64,000 bases of DNA. Source: Winogradskyella litoriviva. GTDB taxonomy: Bacteria > Bacteroidota > Bacteroidia > Flavobacteriales > Flavobacteriaceae. The stretch lies in assembly GCF_013249065.1 (NCBI RefSeq), contig NZ_JABRWQ010000004.1, positions 434,001 to 498,000 of the forward strand. Reading direction: 5' to 3'. Made by a program: the position numbers and the translations under genes. Numbering within the stretch: position 1 is the stretch's first letter; the number at the start of each line of letters is the position of its first letter. Below the pieces are notes generated by a model. That model was not told where the DNA came from. It did not search any database and saw only the letters and a program-made list of their open reading frames with translations. Below are positions 1-9,158 of the stretch, piece by piece.

Positions 1-1789
1 TATTCAAAGTCTTTTTAATCCAATCTCTATTTTCTTTTTTATACCAAAAGAAGAAACGATGTTGCTCATCCTTTTCTTTTTTAGTTTTTGGCGTTTTAGT
101 TGGTTTTAAAGTATATGGATGATAACCACTGTAATAAATAACAGTCGCTACCGTCATTGGTGTTGGTGTAAACCCTTGTACTTGCTCTAATTGAAAACCC
201 ATATCTTTAGTTTCGGCGGCTAAATTTGCCATATCTTCTACTTCACAAGCAGGATGATTAGATATAAAATAAGGAATCAATTGAAGTTTTAAACCTTTCT
301 TAATGTTGATTTTATCGAATCGTTCTTTAAATTTATGAAAGTATTTAAAAGACGGTTTACGCATTAACTTTAAAACAGGGTCTGATGTATGTTCTGGTGC
401 AACTTTTAGTCGACCAGAAATATGCTTAGTCATTACTTCTTCTGTATAATCGTCTAGCTCTTTTGCATCTGCATTCTTATTAAATTCTGGCACTAGCATA
501 TCGTGACGAATACCACTTCCTATAAAAGACTTCTTTACCTTTGGATGTTTATCTACGGCTTGATATAATTGAGTTAACGGCTTATGCGAGGTGTCTAAAT
601 TACTACAGATTACAGGCGAAATACAAGAAGGAGCCACACATTTATCGCAAATAGATTGTACCTTTCCTTTCATCTTGTACATGTTTGCAGAAGGACCTCC
701 AATATCTGATAGATAACCTTTAAAATCTGGCATATTAGCCACTTTATCAACTTCCCTTAAAATAGATTCTTCACTCCTACTAGCAATAAACTTTCCTTGA
801 TGTGCAGATATGGTACAAAAACTACAACCACCAAAACAACCACGATGAATGTTTATAGAAAATTTAATCATCTCAAACGCAGGAATTGGGCCACGCTTAT
901 TATATTTTGGATGCGGTAAGCGCGTGTATGGTAAATCAAAAGAAGCATCAATTTCTTCTTCTAACATGGTAGGAAACGGTGGATTAATCACCAACATTTT
1001 ATTATTTACCTGTTGAAAAATTCTGTTGGCTTTAAGCTTATTAGATTCTTGCTCAATAACCTTAAAATTTGAGGCAAACTTTTTCTTATCCTTTAAACAA
1101 ACCTCATGAGATTCAATTTCTACATCTTCCCAATTTTTATTCTTTGGTATAGCTTCATCTTTATCCAATAAAACAGCCGTTTGCTTAATAGTTTTTAAGC
1201 TAGAGAAAGGCACGCCTTTTTGTAATAACTCTACTACTTCGCGTAAAGGCTGTTCGCCCATGCCATAAACAAGCATATCTGCCTTAGAGGTTTCTAAAAT
1301 GGTTGGCAATAGTTTATCGCTCCAATAGTCATAATGTGTTACTCTGCGCAATGACGCTTCAATACCTCCTATTAAAACAGGCACATCTGGAAACTTCTCT
1401 TTTAATATCTTAGAATATACAGAAGTTGCATAATCTGGCCTAAATCCTTTGTCACCATTTGGCGTATAAGCATCCTTATCACGACGTTTTTTGCTTGCCG
1501 TATAATTACTAACCATAGGATCCATACATCCACCTGTGACTCCAAAAAATAATTTTGGAATTCCTAATTTTGTAAAATCCTGTAAATTATCGTTTACACT
1601 TGGTTGTGGAACAATCGCAACTTTTAAGCCGTAGCTTTCTAAAATACGACCAATAACCGCTGGTCCAAAGGATGGATGATCCACATAAGCATCACCACTA
1701 AAGAGTATAACATCAAGCTCTGACCAACCGCGAAGTTTCACTTCTTTATTAGTTGTAGGTAGCCAATCTGTAAGTTGATTCGTTTTCAT
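1..1789 (-). CDS. YgiQ family radical SAM protein (3' part cut by window edge)
   Basis: The minus-strand frame opens with ATG at 1787-1789 (MKTNQLTDWLP...) and stays open to base 1, so the C-terminus lies outside the window. It shows the N-terminal region typical of YgiQ (GWSELDVILFSGDAYVDHPS), a B12-binding-like fold, and the radical SAM cluster motif CFGGCSFC near residue 315, whose three cysteines would bind a 4Fe-4S cluster with S-adenosylmethionine. A second cysteine group (CDKCVAPSC) follows. YgiQ proteins are widespread but their reaction is not established, so only the family is named. A -7 box lies a few bases before the ATG, and the next gene upstream ends at 1819. Confidence 0.93.
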   Translation of the reverse strand, partial: MKTNQLTDWLPTTNKEVKLRGWSELDVILFSGDAYVDHPSFGPAVIGRILESYGLKVAIVPQPSVNDNLQDFTKLGIPKLFFGVTGGCMDPMVSNYTASKKRRDKDAYTPNGDKGFRPDYATSVYSKILKEKFPDVPVLIGGIEASLRRVTHYDYWSDKLLPTILETSKADMLVYGMGEQPLREVVELLQKGVPFSSLKTIKQTAVLLDKDEAIPKNKNWEDVEIESHEVCLKDKKKFASNFKVIEQESNKLKANRIFQQVNNKMLVINPPFPTMLEEEIDASFDLPYTRLPHPKYNKRGPIPAFEMIKFSINIHRGCFGGCSFCTISAHQGKFIASRSEESILREVDKVANMPDFKGYLSDIGGPSANMYKMKGKVQSICDKCVAPSCISPVICSNLDTSHKPLTQLYQAVDKHPKVKKSFIGSGIRHDMLVPEFNKNADAKELDDYTEEVMTKHISGRLKVAPEHTSDPVLKLMRKPSFKYFHKFKERFDKINIKKGLKLQLIPYFISNHPACEVEDMANLAAETKDMGFQLEQVQGFTPTPMTVATVIYYSGYHPYTLKPTKTPKTKKEKDEQHRFFFWYKKENRDWIKKTLN

Positions 1790-1796
1790 AGTGGCG

Positions 1797-1824
1797 CAAA
1801 GATAAGGCTAAAATAGTTTTACAA
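1797..1824 (-). promoter_or_regulatory. Candidate Bacteroidota promoter for the YgiQ gene
   Basis: Read on the minus strand there is TATCTTTG (1797-1804), an exact match to the TAnnTTTG -7 box, and TTG (1822-1824) 17 bases upstream as -33 element. The -7 box ends only 7 bases before the ATG at 1789, so the transcript would be leaderless or nearly so. The -33 element lies in the last codons of the upstream gene. The match to consensus is seen; activity is inferred. Confidence 0.5.
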
Positions 1825-2496
1825 CTCCACACTCTCACCAATATCCAATAACATTAAATCCTTATCGTTATCAAAGAATTTTCGTTTAGCTTCTTCGTGA
1901 TTGATTTCTATATATCCAAACGTATCAAAATGGTAGCCTAATATTTTATCACATTCTATAAAATTACTCGCTAAAATAGCATCTTCTATTCCCATAGTAA
2001 AATTGTCTCCAATTGGCAAAATGGCTAAATCTAATTTAGTTTGCATAGGAATAAGTTTCATATCCATAGTTAATGCCGTATCACCAGCAATGTATATAGT
2101 TTTATGCTCACCTTCTATTATAAAACCTCCAGGTTGTCCACCATAGCTACCATCTGGAAAAGATGATGTGTGGATAGCATTAACATACTTAAGATTTCCA
2201 AATTCAAAATCCCAAGAACCGCCATGATTCATAGGGTGTCCTTCTAAACCTTTGTTTTGATAATAGGTAACAATTTCAAAATTAGATACGATTATTGCAC
2301 CTGTACGTTTAGCAATGGCTTCAACATCTAAAATATGATCTTGATGCGCATGGGTTACCAAAATATAATCAGCTTTTAAGTTATTGATATCTATTTCTGA
2401 GGCTTTTTCATTACCTGATATAAATGGATCTACTAAAATACTTAAATCTTTAATCTCAATGCTTAATGAAGCATGACCATAGAATGTAATTTTCAT
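1819..2496 (-). CDS. Metal-dependent hydrolase, MBL fold (UPF0173-like)
   Basis: A 225-residue protein of the small metallo-beta-lactamase-fold hydrolases. It begins MKITFYGHASLSIEI, the usual opening of the UPF0173/YtkL group, and carries the metal-binding motif THAHQDH at residues 48-54. Later ligands appear in AGDTALT and in the C-terminal GYHFDTF segment. No signal peptide is present, so it should be cytoplasmic. The substrate is unknown. It is read in the same direction as menA, 37 bases downstream of it, and may belong to the menaquinone transcription unit without a known role there. Confidence 0.88.
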   Translation of the reverse strand: MKITFYGHASLSIEIKDLSILVDPFISGNEKASEIDINNLKADYILVTHAHQDHILDVEAIAKRTGAIIVSNFEIVTYYQNKGLEGHPMNHGGSWDFEFGNLKYVNAIHTSSFPDGSYGGQPGGFIIEGEHKTIYIAGDTALTMDMKLIPMQTKLDLAILPIGDNFTMGIEDAILASNFIECDKILGYHFDTFGYIEINHEEAKRKFFDNDKDLMLLDIGESVEL

Positions 2497-2533
2497 AATG
2501 TTTAAATTTTAAAAGCTAAAATGTTTTTTAAAA

Positions 2534-3439
2534 TTAATACAAAATATAACCAATACCTAATAGAATTGAAAACAGAAATGTAGATAACGCAAGTACCTTT
2601 AACTGACCATCAAAATCCTTAGGCAGAACTGCATCTTTTATTTTTTTAATATGAATAACTAGAGGAATAAAGGCTATTAAAAACAAAAAATTATAAGGTT
2701 CTACATAATACAAAATGGAAAAAACAATGCTTAAAAACATAGCTCCTATTACTAAAATAAAATGATATTTTTTAGCACGTTTTAATCCCAACTTTACAGC
2801 TAAAGTGATTTTTTTTGATTTTTCATCGGACTCAATATCTCTCATATTATTTAAATTGAGAACTCCAACGCTTAATAATCCCAATGCAATTGCCGGTAAA
2901 ATTACAACATGGTCTATTGTGTGCATATACAAAATGTAACTACCGATAGTACTTACTAAACCAAAGAAAATAAATACAAAAACATCACCTAAGGCACGAT
3001 AACCGTACGGAGAATCTCCCATTGTATATTTTAGAGCTGAATAAATAGAGAAGCCTCCTAAAATTAAAAAGATAAAAATGTATAAAAAATTAGAAGCTCC
3101 AAAAGCCATCCAAACTAACATAACAGTTAAAACGACAACAACAACTATATTAAACCTTATAGCTTCAAGCATTTCTAAGGGTGTAATTACACCACTTTGT
3201 AAGGCACGTTCTGGTCCAACTCGATCATCATTATCAGTACCTTTAACACCATCACCATAATCATTTGCTAAATTAGACAGAATTTGTAAACTTATAGTTG
3301 TTAGGAATGCTAAACCAAATACAATTGGCACAAAATGTCCGTTGTAATATGCAAAACAGCTACCCAGTATTATTCCAGATACAGAAAGAGGCAGGGTTCT
3401 TAAGCGCATGGCAGACAGCCACGGTTTAATTTTATTCAT
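2534..3439 (-). CDS. menA: 1,4-dihydroxy-2-naphthoate polyprenyltransferase
   Basis: MenA attaches the polyprenyl tail to 1,4-dihydroxy-2-naphthoate to give demethylmenaquinone, at the inner membrane. The 301-residue protein is almost wholly hydrophobic with about eight to nine membrane segments. It has the two Asp-rich UbiA-superfamily motifs: NLANDYGDGVKGTDND (about residues 57-72) and NNMRDIESD (about 197-205), which bind prenyl diphosphate through magnesium. The substitution pattern fits MenA better than UbiA, and neighbours menB, menD and menF support this. It starts 14 bases after menB stops, so the two are very likely co-transcribed. Confidence 0.95.
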   Translation of the reverse strand: MNKIKPWLSAMRLRTLPLSVSGIILGSCFAYYNGHFVPIVFGLAFLTTISLQILSNLANDYGDGVKGTDNDDRVGPERALQSGVITPLEMLEAIRFNIVVVVVLTVMLVWMAFGASNFLYIFIFLILGGFSIYSALKYTMGDSPYGYRALGDVFVFIFFGLVSTIGSYILYMHTIDHVVILPAIALGLLSVGVLNLNNMRDIESDEKSKKITLAVKLGLKRAKKYHFILVIGAMFLSIVFSILYYVEPYNFLFLIAFIPLVIHIKKIKDAVLPKDFDGQLKVLALSTFLFSILLGIGYILY

Positions 3440-3453
3440 TTAATTAAGATAAA

Positions 3454-4293
3454 TTATGGAATCCATTTTTTTGGAAAATTGGGCTTTCTTTTTTCTAAAA
3501 AAGCATCTCTTCCTTCTTTGGCTTCCTCTGTCATATAAGCCAAACGTGTGGCTTCACCTGCAAATACTTGTTGACCAACCATGCCATCATCTGTTAAATT
3601 CATAGCAAATTTTAGCATTTTTATGGATGTAGGTGATTTTGCTAATATCTCTTGTGCCCACTCATAAGCGGTTGCTTCTAATTCATCATGCGGAATTACA
3701 GCATTTACCATTCCCATATCAAAAGCTTCTTGCGCAGAATAATTACGACCTAAGAAAAATATTTCTCTTGCTTTTTTCTGACCAACCATTTTAGCTAAGT
3801 ACGCAGAACCATAACCACCATCAAAACTAGTAACATCTGCATCTGTTTGTTTAAAAATAGCGTGTTCTTTACTCGCTAAAGTTAAATCGCAAACTACATG
3901 TAAACTATGTCCTCCTCCAACTGCCCAACCAGGAACAACTGCGATGACAGCTTTTGGCATAAAGCGAATTAGACGTTGAACTTCTAAAATATTTAAACGA
4001 TGATAACCATCTTCTCCAACGTAACCTTGGTGACCTCTAGCCTTTTGGTCTCCTCCTGAACAAAAACTCCAAATGCCATCTTTAGAAGAAGGTCCTTCTG
4101 CGCTTAATAGTACCACTCCTATATTTACATCTTCATTAGCATCATAAAATGCATCGTATAATTCTGAAGTTGTTTTTGGTCTAAACGCATTTCTAATATC
4201 TGGTCTATTAAATGCAATTCTGGCTACACCATTACATTTTGAATAGGTTATATCTTCATAAGATTTGGCAATTTTCCAATCTATTTCACTCAT
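3454..4293 (-). CDS. menB: 1,4-dihydroxy-2-naphthoyl-CoA synthase
   Basis: MenB closes the naphthoquinone ring, turning O-succinylbenzoyl-CoA into 1,4-dihydroxy-2-naphthoyl-CoA. The protein is a crotonase-fold enzyme of about 279 residues with family-typical segments FCSGGDQ, GWAVGGGHSLHVVCDL, DVTSFDGGYGSAYLA and the C-terminal KRKPNFPKKWIP tail that is characteristic of MenB. The open frame can be extended two codons to a TTG at 4299, but the ATG at 4293 (MSEIDWKIAK) is the more likely start. It lies between the CvfB-like gene and menA. Confidence 0.96.
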   Translation of the reverse strand: MSEIDWKIAKSYEDITYSKCNGVARIAFNRPDIRNAFRPKTTSELYDAFYDANEDVNIGVVLLSAEGPSSKDGIWSFCSGGDQKARGHQGYVGEDGYHRLNILEVQRLIRFMPKAVIAVVPGWAVGGGHSLHVVCDLTLASKEHAIFKQTDADVTSFDGGYGSAYLAKMVGQKKAREIFFLGRNYSAQEAFDMGMVNAVIPHDELEATAYEWAQEILAKSPTSIKMLKFAMNLTDDGMVGQQVFAGEATRLAYMTEEAKEGRDAFLEKRKPNFPKKWIP

Positions 4294-4335
4294 GTACAAA
4301 TATTTTAGGCGTAAAAGTAATTAATATTTTTAAAT

Positions 4336-5166
4336 CTACTTTAAATGAATTCCGTCGTCTTTAATTTCTATTTGACGTTCTTTGTAAAGCGTTCCAATGG
4401 CTTTTTTAAAGCTCTTTTTACTCATTTGAAGTTGTTGCTTAATATCTTCAGGGTTAGATTTATCATGAAGCGGAATAAATCCACCATTATCATGTAATTC
4501 ATTTAAAATAAACTCTGCATTAGGTTCAATATTTCTGTAACCTATTTGATTTAGAGAAATATCTAATTTATTATCTGGTCGTACTTTTTTAACTATACCT
4601 TTTAATTTATCGCCAACACTGATATCTTTATATAAATCATCATTAAAAATTAAGCCTAGATGTGTTTTATTTACAATAACATTCATCCCTAAATCGGATG
4701 GATGCGACACTATAAGATCTACTTCATCAAATTGAGTTACGGTTAATTCTTTATTGTCTAAAAACTGATTAGTTTTACTCGAAGCTACTAATCGTTCAGA
4801 TTCTTCATCTAAATAACAATAGACTAAGTACCAACCGCCTGCTTTCATTTTAAAAGCTTGTTCTCTAAAAGGGCAAAACAATTCCTTTACCAAACCCCAA
4901 TCTAAAAACGCACCATAATCTGTAACTTGGTTACATCTCAGTAAAGCAAAATCACCTTTTTTAATATAAGGTTGATCTGTAGTTGCTACAGGTCTTTCTT
5001 CATTATCTAAATAAACAAATACTTCTATATTGTCACCTATTTCAAATTCTCTTGGCACATAGCGATTGGGTAAAAGCACTTCTCCATCTTCACCATCTCC
5101 TAGAAACAAGCCAGGTTCAGTATCTCTTAAAATTTCTAATGTATTGTATTCACCTAATTTTATCAT
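4336..5166 (-). CDS. CvfB-like S1 RNA-binding protein
   Basis: A 276-residue protein with the build of the CvfB family: N-terminal OB/S1-like domains (IKLGEYNTLEILRDTEPGLFLGDG; GDFALLRCNQVTDYGAFLDWGL), a further S1-type segment around residues 150-215 (DKLKGIVKKVRPDNKLDISLNQ) and a C-terminal winged-helix-like end. CvfB of Staphylococcus aureus binds RNA and affects virulence gene expression; the role in this organism is unknown. Family assignment rests on the domain order and the DYGAFLDWGL segment. It has its own -7 box just before the ATG and follows a hairpin terminator, so it is probably transcribed separately from the DUF2853 gene. Confidence 0.85.
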   Translation of the reverse strand: MIKLGEYNTLEILRDTEPGLFLGDGEDGEVLLPNRYVPREFEIGDNIEVFVYLDNEERPVATTDQPYIKKGDFALLRCNQVTDYGAFLDWGLVKELFCPFREQAFKMKAGGWYLVYCYLDEESERLVASSKTNQFLDNKELTVTQFDEVDLIVSHPSDLGMNVIVNKTHLGLIFNDDLYKDISVGDKLKGIVKKVRPDNKLDISLNQIGYRNIEPNAEFILNELHDNGGFIPLHDKSNPEDIKQQLQMSKKSFKKAIGTLYKERQIEIKDDGIHLK

Positions 5167-5170
5167 GCTG

Positions 5171-5178
5171 CAAAGGTA
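5171..5178 (-). promoter_or_regulatory. Candidate -7 box for the CvfB-like gene
   Basis: On the minus strand this reads TACCTTTG, an exact TAnnTTTG match ending five bases before the ATG at 5166. No TTG is found at the expected -33 distance. If used, the mRNA would be leaderless. Confidence 0.4.
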
Positions 5179-5233
5179 TTGATATTTTAAATGAATGTAG
5201 AAAAAGTTTTAAATGTAAAGCAAATATTTATGC

Positions 5234-5272
5234 ATAAAAAAAGCGCTGTAATAAATTACAACGCTTCTTTTA
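5234..5272 (-). terminator. Hairpin terminator after the DUF2853 gene
   Basis: The bases between 5242 and 5265 form a stem (GCG plus TGTAA against TTACA plus CGC with one mismatch and an AT-rich loop). On the minus strand the stem is followed by a run of T. It lies 16 bases after the DUF2853 stop and before the CvfB promoter, so it would separate the two transcripts. Confidence 0.6.
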
Positions 5273-5288
5273 TAGTTTTAAAATCTAA

Positions 5289-5630
5289 TTAAGAATAAAT
5301 AGACTCTTTACCGAAATGCTTACATAATAAATAATAAACAACTGCTCTATATTTAGTTCTGTTAGATCTACCATAAGTTTCAATTACCGAATCGATAGCT
5401 TTATCTAATGCATCACCATCACTTAATCCTAATTTTTTGATTAAATAATTGTTTTTTACAGTTGCTAATTCCTTTTCGTCAGAACCAGAAACAGTTGACG
5501 AATCTGCATTATAAATTGAAGGACCTAAACCAACAGTTACTTTTGTTAATAAATCCATATCTGGAGTAACACCACATTTGTCTTTTAAATCTGCTGCGTA
5601 CTTTACGATTAAGTCGTCTCTTTTACTCAT
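5289..5630 (-). CDS. DUF2853 family protein
   Basis: A small soluble protein of 113 residues with no signal peptide and no membrane segment. The sequence (MSKRDDLIVKYAADLK... and the closing YRAVVYYLLCKHFGK) matches what I know of DUF2853, an all-helical family with unknown function that is common in Bacteroidota. It lies between menD and the CvfB-like gene, and a terminator follows it. Nothing ties it biochemically to menaquinone synthesis. Confidence 0.8.
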   Translation of the reverse strand: MSKRDDLIVKYAADLKDKCGVTPDMDLLTKVTVGLGPSIYNADSSTVSGSDEKELATVKNNYLIKKLGLSDGDALDKAIDSVIETYGRSNRTKYRAVVYYLLCKHFGKESIYS

Positions 5631-5738
5631 TTTATTATTATGTTTTAAGTTAATTTAATTGTTTCCCTAAAGGTAGTTAATTTTTAGAAACGATAAAATA
5701 TAAAAAGTCACATATTTTTATAATAACCATGCAATTAA

Positions 5739-7499
5739 TTACTTAATATACTTAAAATAGTTTAAGAGAATTTCATCATTACTTCTAGATGGTGTAAATA
5801 TTTCTAATAATTTTGGCTGATTAGAAACACCAGCAAAATTATCTAATTGTTTTTCTAATTCTTCATTATTGTGAGCCGTACAATATTCAAAATCAAACAT
5901 TTCACATAATTGTTTTGCTGTTAAATTATGCTTTGTTTCAAAATAAGTGTCAAAATTTTCTGTGTTCTTATTACCTGGTAAAATTCTAAAAATTCCACCA
6001 CCTTCATTATTTATAACTATAATTCTAAAATTGTTAGGTATGTAATTATTCCAAAGGGCATTACTATCGTAAAAAAAACTTAAATCACCTGTTACAAAAG
6101 TGATTTGTTTGTTTTTGGCAATGGCAGCACCAATTGCTGTACTTGTGCTACCATCTATGCCGCTTGTACCTCTATTACAAAACACTTCAATACTTTTAGG
6201 TATTTTAAATAATTGTGCGTAACGAATAGCTGAACTATTACCAACCTGTAACATACTGTGCTTAGGTATATTTTTTAGTATCGAATTAAAAACAGTAAAA
6301 TCTGAAAAAGGTATTGTTTTTAAATACTGATCATGTAATTGTCTTCTTTTTTGTCTTACAGCCAACCAAGTTACTTTGTAAGTACTTTTTGTGTGATGCG
6401 TTACTTGCGGTAAGAAGAAAGCTAAAAACGTATTTGGGTGCAATTTAATATGTTTATCTAAACAAAAGAAAGTGTCGTTTGCTTTAGTTAAACCAACATG
6501 CCAATGATGTTCTGGCTTATAAGTTCTTAAAAATGCTTTTATTTTTTTAGATACAACTAATCCTCCAAATGTTAACAGCACTTCTGGTTGTAATGCTTTA
6601 AAATCAACGTCTTCTAAAGGCGCTATCATTTTATCAATGCCAGGAAAAAAATCTTTATGATTTAAGTTAGATGTTGTCTCTGTAAATACAATAATACTAT
6701 CATCATCTGCAATTTCTTGTATCCATTGTTCTTCGATAGAATTGGGTTGCATTACACCAACCAATATCATTTTTCGTTTAGCATTATGCCAAACATCTAT
6801 TAAGCTCTTTATCTCTAAAGCATCTACTTTGTCTATTCTATTCTGAATTTTAAAAGGCTTTGGATTAATTACTAATTCTTCCGTAGTTTCATACAAAGGT
6901 TCATCAAAAGGAATATTAATATGAACAGGTCCTAAACTTAATTTTGAAACGGTTAAGGCATCATGTATCTCAGATTCATTATAAGATTGAATGTCTTTTT
7001 GAAGCCCTAAAAAACGTTCTAATTTATTTTCTAAATTTTTGAAAATTGGTAATTCACTTTCCAGTGTTCCGTTTTCAGAATCCTTTAAATCTAGTTTTAA
7101 ATTGGCGTTATACAATACATGTTCACCAAAGACATTTTTCTGCTTTATGGTTTGTCCATCACCAATATCTATTAAATGTTTTGGCCTATCTGCAGATAAA
7201 ACCACTAACGGTATATTACTATAAAAAGCCTCTGCAATTGCAGGATAATAATTTAAAAGTGCACTACCAGATGTACATACAACAGCCACAGGTTCTTGTA
7301 ATTGCTGTGCTATACCCAATGCAAAAAATGCTGCACAACGCTCGTCTACAATACTATAGCATTTAAAAAAATCGTCGTGAGTAAAGCCTATATTTAAAGG
7401 TGCATTTCTACTACCTGGTGAAATTACAATATGTTTTACATTATGCGTTTTACATAAAGTAGTAACTGTTTGTGCTAATGGAATTTTTGAATATATCAT
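5739..7499 (-). CDS. menD: 2-succinyl-5-enolpyruvyl-6-hydroxy-3-cyclohexene-1-carboxylate synthase
   Basis: MenD is the thiamine-diphosphate-dependent enzyme that adds the succinic semialdehyde unit from 2-oxoglutarate to isochorismate. At 586 residues it has normal family length. Visible are the N-terminal pyrimidine-binding domain (VISPGSRNAPLNIGF, DERCAAFFALGIAQ), the CTSGSALLNYYPAIAEA segment, and the diphosphate-binding motif starting GDLSFFYDSNALWNN and ending VINNEGGGIF. The ATG at 7499 is well placed 61 bases after menF. The product of menF is its substrate. Confidence 0.96.
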   Translation of the reverse strand: MIYSKIPLAQTVTTLCKTHNVKHIVISPGSRNAPLNIGFTHDDFFKCYSIVDERCAAFFALGIAQQLQEPVAVVCTSGSALLNYYPAIAEAFYSNIPLVVLSADRPKHLIDIGDGQTIKQKNVFGEHVLYNANLKLDLKDSENGTLESELPIFKNLENKLERFLGLQKDIQSYNESEIHDALTVSKLSLGPVHINIPFDEPLYETTEELVINPKPFKIQNRIDKVDALEIKSLIDVWHNAKRKMILVGVMQPNSIEEQWIQEIADDDSIIVFTETTSNLNHKDFFPGIDKMIAPLEDVDFKALQPEVLLTFGGLVVSKKIKAFLRTYKPEHHWHVGLTKANDTFFCLDKHIKLHPNTFLAFFLPQVTHHTKSTYKVTWLAVRQKRRQLHDQYLKTIPFSDFTVFNSILKNIPKHSMLQVGNSSAIRYAQLFKIPKSIEVFCNRGTSGIDGSTSTAIGAAIAKNKQITFVTGDLSFFYDSNALWNNYIPNNFRIIVINNEGGGIFRILPGNKNTENFDTYFETKHNLTAKQLCEMFDFEYCTAHNNEELEKQLDNFAGVSNQPKLLEIFTPSRSNDEILLNYFKYIK

Positions 7500-7560
7500 A
7501 AAATTAATGTTCTAACTTATAACATCTAGAACTTTAGTTTGTTTGAAAATTAATGCTTTT

Positions 7561-8679
7561 TTAATTTAAAACCGAACCAATTGTTCGGGTTTTATTAACG
7601 GTTTCTTCCCATTCTTTTTCAGGATTAGAGTCTTTGGTAATTCCGCCACCAACAAAAATATGTGCTGTATTATTTACCAATTGCATGCAACGCAAATTAA
7701 CGTAGAAATTAGATTTTGTTTTCACCACAGCATACGCATTATTTTCAACATTACGCCTATTGGTATTTCTAGTTGTAGCTTCTTTAAGATTCAGTTCTCC
7801 TAAAAACCCAGTATAAAATTGGCGTTTATAATTTTCATTTTCAAGAATAAAATCTTTCGCATTAACTTTTGGAAATCCGCATACTGCTGGTGTTGGATGT
7901 AAGGCTTCTATAATCGATTTTAAATCTGAATTATCCTTAATTAAACTGGTGATTTTAGTTTTAAGATGCAATAAACTACCTGCTCTTACTGTATCAACTT
8001 CAGACACATTAATCTGCTTGGTATAAGGTTGAATTTGCGCTGTAATATAATTGGTTACAATTTGTTGTTCTTCAATTTCTTTGTGCGTCCAAGTTGGTTT
8101 AGAGATTCGTTTATACGGTTGCGTACCTGCTAAAGAAATAGTAGTGAGTTGTTTCCCTTCTACCTTTAATAATAACTCTGGCGTTGCACCAATCCATAAA
8201 CCTACTTTTGGATGATACCAACAATAAACCATCGCATTTTTATAACGATTGAATAAACGCTTAAATATGGAAATAGGATTAGTATCTTGTAGTGACATTG
8301 TTACAGAACGTGACAAAACTACTTTTTGTAATTCACCATTTTCTATACTTTTTATACCTTTTGAAACTAAATTTATATGCTGAACTTTATCTAACTCTTT
8401 TTCAATTATAGCAGTTGCATCCGCATTTTCAGTCTCTAAAAAATCAATCTCAATTTCAGAAAACAAACATGCTTCTTTAGGAAATAGTATGCTTTTATCT
8501 TCTAAATTAAAAGGTGAAAACACAAAACCGCTTTCTGTAAATGCATCCGTTTTGTGTAAAACGGTATCATTTTGCAACCAACATTTTATTTTAGTATTTA
8601 TAGGTCTGCTATAAACTACAAAAGGTAATTGCTTAAGGTAATGCGCTTCTAAAGTTTCAAAAAATGAATCTTCGGTCAT
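7561..8679 (-). CDS. menF: Isochorismate synthase
   Basis: This chorismate-binding enzyme of 372 residues converts chorismate to isochorismate, the first committed step of menaquinone synthesis. The C-terminal chorismate-binding domain shows GATPELLL, AGTQPY, HPTPAVCGFPK, YTGFLGELN and the final FVGGGITKDSNPEKEWEE motif. Position directly before menD supports the menaquinone role over a siderophore role. It begins seven bases after the thioesterase stop, so the two are co-transcribed and probably coupled in translation. Confidence 0.93.
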   Translation of the reverse strand: MTEDSFFETLEAHYLKQLPFVVYSRPINTKIKCWLQNDTVLHKTDAFTESGFVFSPFNLEDKSILFPKEACLFSEIEIDFLETENADATAIIEKELDKVQHINLVSKGIKSIENGELQKVVLSRSVTMSLQDTNPISIFKRLFNRYKNAMVYCWYHPKVGLWIGATPELLLKVEGKQLTTISLAGTQPYKRISKPTWTHKEIEEQQIVTNYITAQIQPYTKQINVSEVDTVRAGSLLHLKTKITSLIKDNSDLKSIIEALHPTPAVCGFPKVNAKDFILENENYKRQFYTGFLGELNLKEATTRNTNRRNVENNAYAVVKTKSNFYVNLRCMQLVNNTAHIFVGGGITKDSNPEKEWEETVNKTRTIGSVLN

Positions 8680-8686
8680 TCGTTAT

Positions 8687-9109
8687 TTATTTTTTTGGAA
8701 GAGAAATGGTTGACAAACGGCAAACTGAAATTAAATTATCTGCTTCATCAGTAACCTTAATGTCTAATAATTGTGTTGTTCTACCTTTATGTAAAAAGGT
8801 CGCTTTTGCATAAATATAACCTTCGCTAACACTTTTAAGATGATTAGCTGTAATCTCTAATCCACGAATAAAAAACTTTTCGGTATCTATAAACACATGA
8901 GATGCAAAACTTCCTACACTTTCGGCTAATGCAGCCGTTGCGCCACCATGCAAAACACCATCTGGTTGATGCACTTTTGAGGTTACTGGCATTCTTGCGG
9001 TTAAGAAATCGTCTCCAAAATCCACAATCTCAATACTTAATGTTTCCATTAATGTATTTTTGCTTGCAGCATTGGCTTTTGCCAACATGTCTTCTTTAGA
9101 TATTTGCAT
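8687..9109 (-). CDS. PaaI-family hotdog thioesterase, probable DHNA-CoA hydrolase
   Basis: A 140-residue single hotdog domain. The catalytic region HQPDGVLHGGATAALAESVGS is the classical PaaI/YdiI motif (the HGG loop plus the acidic residue on the helix). Being first gene of the men operon, it very probably removes CoA from 1,4-dihydroxy-2-naphthoyl-CoA, the step between MenB and MenA. The thioesterase class is read from the sequence; the exact substrate is inferred from the neighbours. A -7 box lies 24 bases before the ATG. Confidence 0.85.
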   Translation of the reverse strand: MQISKEDMLAKANAASKNTLMETLSIEIVDFGDDFLTARMPVTSKVHQPDGVLHGGATAALAESVGSFASHVFIDTEKFFIRGLEITANHLKSVSEGYIYAKATFLHKGRTTQLLDIKVTDEADNLISVCRLSTISLPKK

Positions 9110-9132
9110 AGAATTAGTTTATTTTTATCCTT

Positions 9133-9140
9133 CAAAGATA
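9133..9140 (-). promoter_or_regulatory. Candidate -7 box for the menaquinone operon
   Basis: On the minus strand this reads TATCTTTG, an exact TAnnTTTG match in the 49-base space between the divergent thioesterase and alpha/beta hydrolase genes. No TTG is at the ideal -33 distance, so the call rests on the -7 box and its place. Confidence 0.45.
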
Positions 9141-9158
9141 AAGAAACCACCTTGAATA